Both the position numbers and the translations under genes were made by a program. Below, piece by piece: positions 58,940 through 64,000 of a DNA stretch of 64,000 bases. Each line of letters starts with the position of its first letter. Positions within the stretch are counted from its first letter, which is position 1. The stretch comes from Candidatus Avimonas narfae (lineage in GTDB: Bacteria > Bacillota > Clostridia > Oscillospirales > Acutalibacteraceae). The stretch is taken from the NCBI GenBank assembly GCA_904395335.1, contig CAJFNR010000067.1, positions 1 to 64,000 of the forward strand, written 5' to 3'. Under the pieces are notes generated by a model that saw only the letters and a list, made by a program, of their open reading frames with translations, was not told the DNA's origin and ran no database searches.

Positions 58940-59252
58940 TGGTATAATGTGCCCATGGCCACTATGTGATGGACAAGCCTTGTGGGATGCCCCTGGGGCC
59001 TGGAGAAATCGGCTGTCGGTAGGCCCCCCGCCCCTGCATGGCACTACCTTGTCTCCCTCTACGCCTATGGTATTAATGTGCCCAGCGTCTCTACGTCTGA
59101 TGGCAAACAATGCGGGAATCCCCTGGGCCTGGGACCGTCCCTTTGGGCTGGTTCCCTCCTACCATTTTGGTATAAAATGCGTCAGCATTTCTCGGGTATG
59201 CTGACGTTAAACATAGACTAAGAGCCGCATGGGGCAGCGTTCATGGTATACT
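58940..59252 (+). repeat. TGGTATAAT-bounded intergenic repeat, copy 3 (three units)
   Basis: Boundaries TGGTATAAT (58940), TGGTATTAAT (59068), TGGTATAAA (59168) and TGGTATACT (59244) define units of 128, 100 and 76 bp: A, A, B. The second A matches the copy at 44455-44552, and the B ends in CGCATGGGGCAGCGTTCATGG like copy 2. The array points toward the LCP gene. Confidence 0.85.
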
Positions 59253-59294
59253 GGTAACGGTTACAAATCGAAGTTTTTCTTTTTGGAATCTTTT

Positions 59295-59323
59295 TTGACA
59301 TTTCTCGTCCCTGGGTTTATAAT
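59295..59323 (+). promoter_or_regulatory. Promoter of the LCP gene
   Basis: TTGACA (59295-59300) and TATAAT (59318-59323) with a 17-bp spacer: a full consensus sigma-A promoter, just after the repeat array. Confidence 0.88.
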
Positions 59324-59424
59324 GGGAAAGCTTTTTGTGTCGTAAGGAAAATACTCTATAGTTTTTTCGGTAGACTATTTATAAAAACATAGATTTTAAA
59401 ACAGGAAAGGATCGGGTTCGCAGC

Positions 59425-60558
59425 ATGAGCGGAAAACACACCAAAGGAAAAAACGACAATAAGGTTGTCGTGTCCCCCGAGGATACGGCAACACCTCATT
59501 CCAAACGAAAAAAGAAAAAGAAACTGACCAAAGGACAGATTATCAAACGGGTAATGATCGGCGTCATTGTCTGCCTCTTTTTGGTGGCCGGCGGTATCTT
59601 TACCTATATCGCCTATCTGCTCAACAGTATGGATGTCGTAGATATACCGAAAGACGATACTCAAATCAACATCAGTGACCAGTATCAGGATAAAAAATAT
59701 GATGGTATCCGCAACATCGCCGTATTTGGTGTGGATCGACGCGGCGGCAATGCCAATACCCGTTCCGACGTCATTATAATTTTAACCCTGGACAACCAGC
59801 ATAAAAAAATCAAGGCTACCTCCCTATTGCGGGACAGTTATGTATCCGTGGAAGGATACGGAAAGACAAAATTAACACACGCCTATGCCTATGGCGGTCC
59901 GGAGTTGGCCATCAAGACCATCAATTCCAATTTCAATATGAATATACGGGATTTCGTCACTGTGGATTTTGACTCTATGGCCAAAATCGTCGACGCGGTA
60001 GGCGGTGTGGATATCGAAGTGACGCAAGGCGAACTGGAAAGCCTAAACAAATGCATCGACGAATATGCCGATGCTTACGATATTGAAGAGCGAACCTACG
60101 TCACCTCCGCTGGTATGCAACATCTCAACGGCATGCAGGCATGCGGATATGCCCGTGTGCGGTATGACCATAACAACGGAGATGACCGGCGCCGCACGGA
60201 TCGGCAGCGTCGTGTTATGGAGGAAGTCTTCAACAAGGCGTTGACTATGGATCCCGCCGGATATCTTTCGCTGGCGCAGACATTGCTCCCCCTAGTGGAA
60301 ACCTCTTTCTCCGCCGGAGATCTGATCGACCTGGTTGGTGAAGCCACCGATATTCTCACCAACGACGGAGCGGAATTTGAACAGGCGCGTTTCCCCATGG
60401 ATGTCGATGCTTCTTTCCCGAGGATTGACGGAATGGAAGTGGTAGATTTTGATCATGAAGTAACCAACGAAAAGCTGTACAACTTCATTTTCGAAGACAT
60501 CGATCCTTCCGCTACCACCACCGGCAACACTTCCACCACCTCAAAAAACAACAACTAA
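59425..60558 (+). CDS. LytR-CpsA-Psr (LCP) family wall-polymer ligase
   Basis: LCP enzymes attach teichoic-acid-like or capsular polymers to peptidoglycan. The 377-residue protein has a basic cytoplasmic N-terminus, one membrane helix (about 43-67) and the LCP domain with FGVDRRGG, TRSDVIIILTLD, TSLLRDSYV, HAYAYGGPELAIKTI, and YARVRYDHNNGDDRRRTDRQ, which holds the pyrophosphate-binding Arg residues. The Thr/Asn tail is low in complexity. It may attach the glycan made by the operon at 5936-10769, but they are far apart and this is an inference. Confidence 0.95.
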   Translation: MSGKHTKGKNDNKVVVSPEDTATPHSKRKKKKKLTKGQIIKRVMIGVIVCLFLVAGGIFTYIAYLLNSMDVVDIPKDDTQINISDQYQDKKYDGIRNIAVFGVDRRGGNANTRSDVIIILTLDNQHKKIKATSLLRDSYVSVEGYGKTKLTHAYAYGGPELAIKTINSNFNMNIRDFVTVDFDSMAKIVDAVGGVDIEVTQGELESLNKCIDEYADAYDIEERTYVTSAGMQHLNGMQACGYARVRYDHNNGDDRRRTDRQRRVMEEVFNKALTMDPAGYLSLAQTLLPLVETSFSAGDLIDLVGEATDILTNDGAEFEQARFPMDVDASFPRIDGMEVVDFDHEVTNEKLYNFIFEDIDPSATTTGNTSTTSKNNN

Positions 60559-60561
60559 AGC

Positions 60562-60598
60562 AACGCCCCTATCAGCGGCCACCGCTGATAGGGGCGTT
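60562..60598. terminator. Terminator of the LCP gene
   Basis: AACGCCCCTATCAGCGG and CCGCTGATAGGGGCGTT form a 17-bp stem with a 3-base loop. It lies between the convergent LCP gene and activase gene and can serve both. Confidence 0.85.
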
Positions 60599-60619
60599 TG
60601 ACTATCCTCTTTGCTGATC

Positions 60620-61507
60620 TCATGAAGCCTCCGGCCTCGTTTTCAACCGGTCGAATAATTCCCTCGCCCATTGGACGGTTTGAGGCGAAGTGGCTGCCGT
60701 TGGGGGAATTTCGTACACACTTCCCACCTCCCGGTATTTCGCTTCCGCCATCAGATGACAGGGCAAAAAATCCACTCCGCTTATAAAGGAAAATCGATTG
60801 TACAAATCCGCTATACCGGCAATATGCGCTTCCTCCGTATTGATCCCGGATACCAGCAGACAGCGAAGCCTCACGGTCGCCCCGTTGCGTCCCGCTGCTT
60901 CCAGATTGTTCAGGATACGCTCCTGGCACGCACCAGTATACCGGTACAGACGGTTCGAATCAGTATCCTTTATATCCCATAAAAACAGGTCCACATAGCG
61001 GCACAGCTCCGGAAGCAGGCTTCCGTCAAACACCCCGCAGGTTTCTACTGCCGTGTGAAGACCCGACCGCTTCGCTTCCCGCAGCAACTCAAGCGCTTGC
61101 TCCCCGTGGAGCAGCGGCTCGCCTCCGGACAGGGTAATCCCTCCCCTTCGGCCATAAAATGCACGATCCTTTTCAGCTTCCGCCACAATCTCCTGTGGGG
61201 TCATCTCTTTGGCCGACAAACGCAGTGCCTTTGTGGGACACACGGCGGCACAGGCGCCACAATCCGTACACGTCCCCCGGTTCCACCGGCGTTCAGGCCG
61301 TATGATCTGGGATTTTGTCGGACAGACGGCGGCACATCCCCCGCAAGAGATACAGTGTTCCCGTGAAAACAAAAGCGCCGGATGCAGCGACTGGGTTTCC
61401 GGATTGTGGCACCAGAGACAGTGGAGCGGGCAGCCCTGAAGGAATATCGTGGTGCGCACCCCCGGCCCGTCGTGCATACAGAAACGCTGAATGTTGGTGA
61501 CTAGCAT
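60620..61507 (-). CDS. Glycyl radical enzyme activating protein (radical SAM)
   Basis: The activase uses S-adenosylmethionine to put a radical on a Gly of its partner enzyme. The 295-residue protein has the CxxxCxxC motif GCPLHCLWCHNPE (Cys26, 30, 33), two ferredoxin-like cluster motifs (CISCGGCAAVCP at 52-63 and CTDCGACAAVCP at 80-91), and GGITLSGGEPLLH. The two extra clusters place it among activases of non-PFL glycyl radical enzymes. Its ATG overlaps the stop of the partner gene by 7 bases (ATGCTAG). Confidence 0.95.
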   Translation of the reverse strand: MLVTNIQRFCMHDGPGVRTTIFLQGCPLHCLWCHNPETQSLHPALLFSREHCISCGGCAAVCPTKSQIIRPERRWNRGTCTDCGACAAVCPTKALRLSAKEMTPQEIVAEAEKDRAFYGRRGGITLSGGEPLLHGEQALELLREAKRSGLHTAVETCGVFDGSLLPELCRYVDLFLWDIKDTDSNRLYRYTGACQERILNNLEAAGRNGATVRLRCLLVSGINTEEAHIAGIADLYNRFSFISGVDFLPCHLMAEAKYREVGSVYEIPPTAATSPQTVQWARELFDRLKTRPEAS

Positions 61508-63627
61508 GACGGGGAATCCCTTTCAATGATCATATTCTGCCATTCCCGGCTCAGCGTGACAAACCGCGCATTCCACCCGGACACCCGCACCGAAAGCGTG
61601 GCATACTCTTCCGGATGCTCCTGTGCCTGGCGCAGTGTCTGGCCGTCCACCACGTCCAGCTGCATGAAAAAGCCGCCCAACTGGACAAAGCCGCGGATCA
61701 GGCTCATCAAGGCATCCAGGCCCTCCTCTCCCCGCACCATGGAAGGGGTCAGCGGGATATCCAACGCCGCGCCGCTGGCCTGCCGGCTTAGATCCGCCTT
61801 GCAGTAAGAGCGTATCACCGCTGTTGCGCCTTCCTTATCGGTTCCCGGCGTAGGAGAACAGTTCCCGGATAGGATCGCCCCCTGTTTTTTCCCAAAAGCA
61901 GTGGCCATGCGGATGGGAATCCACTCCACCTGCCGCCCGAAGGTGCTGACGCCGGGGATAAACTGATGCCGGATATCCACGGTCCTCTTTTGGCAGAAAT
62001 CCGCAAATGTGTCCAGAAGGTCGGCGGCAATGGCGTCCACCTCGTCGTTGTCGTTGCCCCACCAGCGGTACCGGCTCCAGATGGTCTGACGGAGTGACTC
62101 CGCCCCCTCCCAGTTGCGTTCCAGAATCCCCATGAGCTCATCAAACTCCACCAGATGGTCCTCAAAAACCGCCTTGCGGATGGCGTACAGACTATTAACC
62201 GCATCCGGAAGTCCGCCGATATGGGGAGAGAGTATCCGGTAATCCGCTCCGCCGTTCAGATAGGAAAGGCCCCTCTCCACACACCCCTCCTCAAACAGCG
62301 AAACCACCGTACAGTGCTGCCACAGCGAGGCACAGTCCACCGACGGCGCCTCTTTTCCCCAGTCTCCGCAGCATTCCTGATAAATGGCGTCCACCTGTCC
62401 CTCCAGGTCACACAAATATTGCGCGTAAAGCGCCTCATAGCTGTCGAAATGCGCCCGGCCCCCCTGGAGCGTTTTCTTTTGCAGCAGCGTCAGGGCATCA
62501 AAGGGCACATAGGAAAAACAGGTATGGCCGGGGATCTGCACCTCCCAGCAGCCGTCGTTGGCAAATCCCCGTGCAGTCTCCAGGGAATATCCCGTACGCA
62601 CCAGAGAACGAAGAATCAACGGCTCATTATACACCGCCACAATTCCCCCGCCGTGGCGGATCACCTCGGCGACACGGCGGAGCAACTGCTCGGGCGAATG
62701 CTCGTTGATGCGCACCGTTACGGGGAAATCGCTGATTCCCAGTTCTTCCAAGATATCCAGCACCAGATAGGTCACCTCATTGGTCACCTCCCGGCCCTGA
62801 GCGTCCACCCCAGCAAGGACGATATTCTGGTAATGCTGGGCATCTCCACTGCCGTTGTCAAACGCGGCGACACCGGTGATCCATTCACAGCCCTTGATAA
62901 AGAAATGCGCCAGAATCTCCCGCGCCTCCTCTAAGGTCAGCACTCCATCCCGCAGGTCCTTTTCCAGATAGCTGCCCAGCAGCTGATCGATCCGGCCGAT
63001 TCCCGGCCAAATACCACACAACCGCAGAAAAGCAAAGGAAAACCACAGACTTTGGACCGCCTCATAAAAATGACGGGGCGGCTGCCAGGGGACCCGTTGC
63101 AGATTCCGGTAGTTGTCCGATGCCGGGTCCAACGCCTCCAAATAGCGGCGGTGCCATACAGCAAAGGAGTCAATGGTGTTTTGAAGGCTGCGGTAAAAAG
63201 CACTCTTATGCGGATCGGTGTTGCGGGCGGAAGCGTCCTGGACCTCCTGTTCCATTCCCTGTATCCCCATGCGCAGCACCTTCTCAAAGTTTGCCGTCAG
63301 GTGGGACACCCCGGAAAACAGGATTTCACCGTGATACACAGCCGGGACGGCGTGCTTCAAAGCATCGCCCAAAGTGGCGGCGCCGCTGATCCGCTCCCCG
63401 TCGCAGATGCGGACCGGGGCCTCCTCCGCAATACGGCGGATGGCCGCATCATACAGCTCCAGCCGGTTCATCTCCCCGATTCCTGCCACCTCATCCATAC
63501 AGACGTGGGGGGTTCTCAGGGTGTCCTGTCCGTATCGATGATGCAGCGAATCGTAGGCAAAGCGCCGCGTATCCTCACTCAGCCGTACAGGACGGCCGGG
63601 ACCATAAGCCGTAGGAAAAACGATCAT
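61501..63627 (-). CDS. Glycyl radical enzyme of unknown substrate
   Basis: A 708-residue enzyme of the pyruvate formate-lyase fold. The glycyl radical motif VRVSGWNARFVTL places the radical Gly at about residue 684. The thiyl-radical Cys is in ARGFANDGCWEVQIPG (about Cys360), with Glu two residues on. This CxE pattern is that of dehydratase/lyase/decarboxylase members and not the CC of true PFL. ATG at 63627 follows AAAGGAGAG. It is shorter than typical members (about 780-850). An activase is coupled behind it. The substrate cannot be assigned. Confidence 0.9.
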   Translation of the reverse strand: MIVFPTAYGPGRPVRLSEDTRRFAYDSLHHRYGQDTLRTPHVCMDEVAGIGEMNRLELYDAAIRRIAEEAPVRICDGERISGAATLGDALKHAVPAVYHGEILFSGVSHLTANFEKVLRMGIQGMEQEVQDASARNTDPHKSAFYRSLQNTIDSFAVWHRRYLEALDPASDNYRNLQRVPWQPPRHFYEAVQSLWFSFAFLRLCGIWPGIGRIDQLLGSYLEKDLRDGVLTLEEAREILAHFFIKGCEWITGVAAFDNGSGDAQHYQNIVLAGVDAQGREVTNEVTYLVLDILEELGISDFPVTVRINEHSPEQLLRRVAEVIRHGGGIVAVYNEPLILRSLVRTGYSLETARGFANDGCWEVQIPGHTCFSYVPFDALTLLQKKTLQGGRAHFDSYEALYAQYLCDLEGQVDAIYQECCGDWGKEAPSVDCASLWQHCTVVSLFEEGCVERGLSYLNGGADYRILSPHIGGLPDAVNSLYAIRKAVFEDHLVEFDELMGILERNWEGAESLRQTIWSRYRWWGNDNDEVDAIAADLLDTFADFCQKRTVDIRHQFIPGVSTFGRQVEWIPIRMATAFGKKQGAILSGNCSPTPGTDKEGATAVIRSYCKADLSRQASGAALDIPLTPSMVRGEEGLDALMSLIRGFVQLGGFFMQLDVVDGQTLRQAQEHPEEYATLSVRVSGWNARFVTLSREWQNMIIERDSPSC

Positions 63628-63666
63628 GCGTTTTCTCTCCTTTCGGGGCAAAATCTCCTTTTGCTC

Positions 63667-63724
63667 AGTATACTGCGGTCCGGCAGCACAGGCCATTGAC
63701 AATTCTCGCTGATTTTTATAAAAT
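63667..63724. promoter_or_regulatory. Divergent promoter region of the glycyl radical enzyme and the AraC-like gene
   Basis: Plus strand: TTGACA (63696-63701), 17 bp, TAAAAT (63719-63724), toward the AraC-like gene. Minus strand: TATACT (63672-63667) is a good -10 with a poor -35, as in activator-dependent promoters. Confidence 0.55.
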
Positions 63725-63754
63725 ACTATTATCCTAGTGAAAGGGACCGGCGAT

Positions 63755-64000
63755 ATGACAGTAGAAATCCGCAATTTGAGAAAAGGATCCCTACACAATT
63801 CTATGTGCAACCGGCTGCGCCACATCAAAATGCTCCCCTGCCTGTCTATCGTGCAGGCGCTGGAGGGGGCTTATGAGGTTCGGCTGGACAACGGAAGCCT
63901 TCAGTGGGTGGAGGCGGGCGCCGCTTTTATCGCCCCACGCTATGTCCGGCAGGATATCACTCATTATGTCAGTGAAAGCAGCGGCTACATGAGCGCGCGT
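63755..64000 (+). CDS. AraC-like regulator, N-terminal fragment cut by the window edge
   Basis: The open frame starts at ATG 63755 and is still open at the window end (82 codons). It begins MTVEIRNLRKGSLHNSMCNR and reads like a cupin-type ligand-binding domain of an AraC regulator (a short EVRLDNGSLQWVEAGAAFIAP strand pair, as in metal-free cupins). The helix-turn-helix part would lie outside the window. It is divergent from the glycyl radical enzyme and is a good candidate for its activator. Confidence 0.55.
   Translation, partial: MTVEIRNLRKGSLHNSMCNRLRHIKMLPCLSIVQALEGAYEVRLDNGSLQWVEAGAAFIAPRYVRQDITHYVSESSGYMSAR

Noticed and set aside
1-64000. CRISPR array, prophage or insertion sequence
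   Set aside because: No regularly spaced short direct repeats, Cas genes, phage structural genes, integrases or transposases are visible in any frame.

Overview
The window looks like chromosome of a spore-forming Bacillota of the class Clostridia, probably an Oscillospirales/Ruminococcaceae-type gut anaerobe. Evidence: a complete spoIIAA-spoIIAB-sigF operon, spoIVA, a SpoIVFA/SpoIVFB-like pair, a DUF3794-LysM spore coat type protein, the cotJABC operon, ThyX instead of ThyA, an oxygen-sensitive glycyl radical enzyme, strong AGGAGG-type ribosome binding sites and moderately high G+C. It is mostly ordinary chromosomal DNA; I see no prophage, insertion sequence or CRISPR array.

Layout. 1-4460: rplS (minus) faces a ferrous iron operon (feoA-feoA-feoB-Cys-rich membrane protein, plus) that has candidate metal-repressor operators. 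4481-10769: a minus-strand surface-glycan operon (three GT4 glycosyltransferases, LicD phosphotransferase, TagD-like cytidylyltransferase) that runs on into an AP endonuclease and a LUD-domain protein. 11081-14053: sigF, spoIIAB, spoIIAA and folC (minus). 14228-17550: a GHL10 family hydrolase, an AraC regulator and a 41-residue membrane peptide (plus), then an intergenic region with RNA-like folding. 17994-25252: a long minus-strand operon thyX - tmk-like - DUF2156 - GNAT - DJ-1 - 5-FCL - mltG - U32. 25484-26032: a ComEA-like protein. 26812-31996: response regulator, sensor kinase, then an ABC ATPase and FtsX-like permease behind a promoter that carries repeated GTCACC boxes. 32177-33400: small proteins and an XRE regulator on a symmetric divergent promoter; then a gene-poor stretch and tRNA-Pro(GGG). 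34585-40504: degV, then the trehalose locus treR / treP-treC-HPr (the HPr is frameshifted). 40729-46434: pheT-pheS facing away from proS. 46675-55648: SpoIVFB/SpoIVFA-like, spoIVA, DUF3794-LysM, an MreB-type actin, ComFC and RecD2. 55731-57875: a small membrane protein and cotJABC. 58099-60558: nagB and an LCP wall-polymer ligase. 60620-64000: a glycyl radical enzyme with its activase, divergent from a truncated AraC-like gene.

The most unusual element is a family of interspersed intergenic repeats (1-141, 26231-26461, 28531-28600, 44333-44552, 58940-59252). They are built from units of about 75-130 bp bounded by TGGTATAAT, and their internal hairpins keep pairing through compensatory base changes. 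Other points worth attention are the XRE regulator whose C-terminal motif recurs in a divergently encoded 58-residue protein, paired candidate iron operators in the feo locus, GTCACC repeats before the ABC genes, a frameshifted HPr that also lacks the usual Arg after its active-site His, two unlisted 41-residue membrane peptides, and an orphan glycyl radical enzyme.
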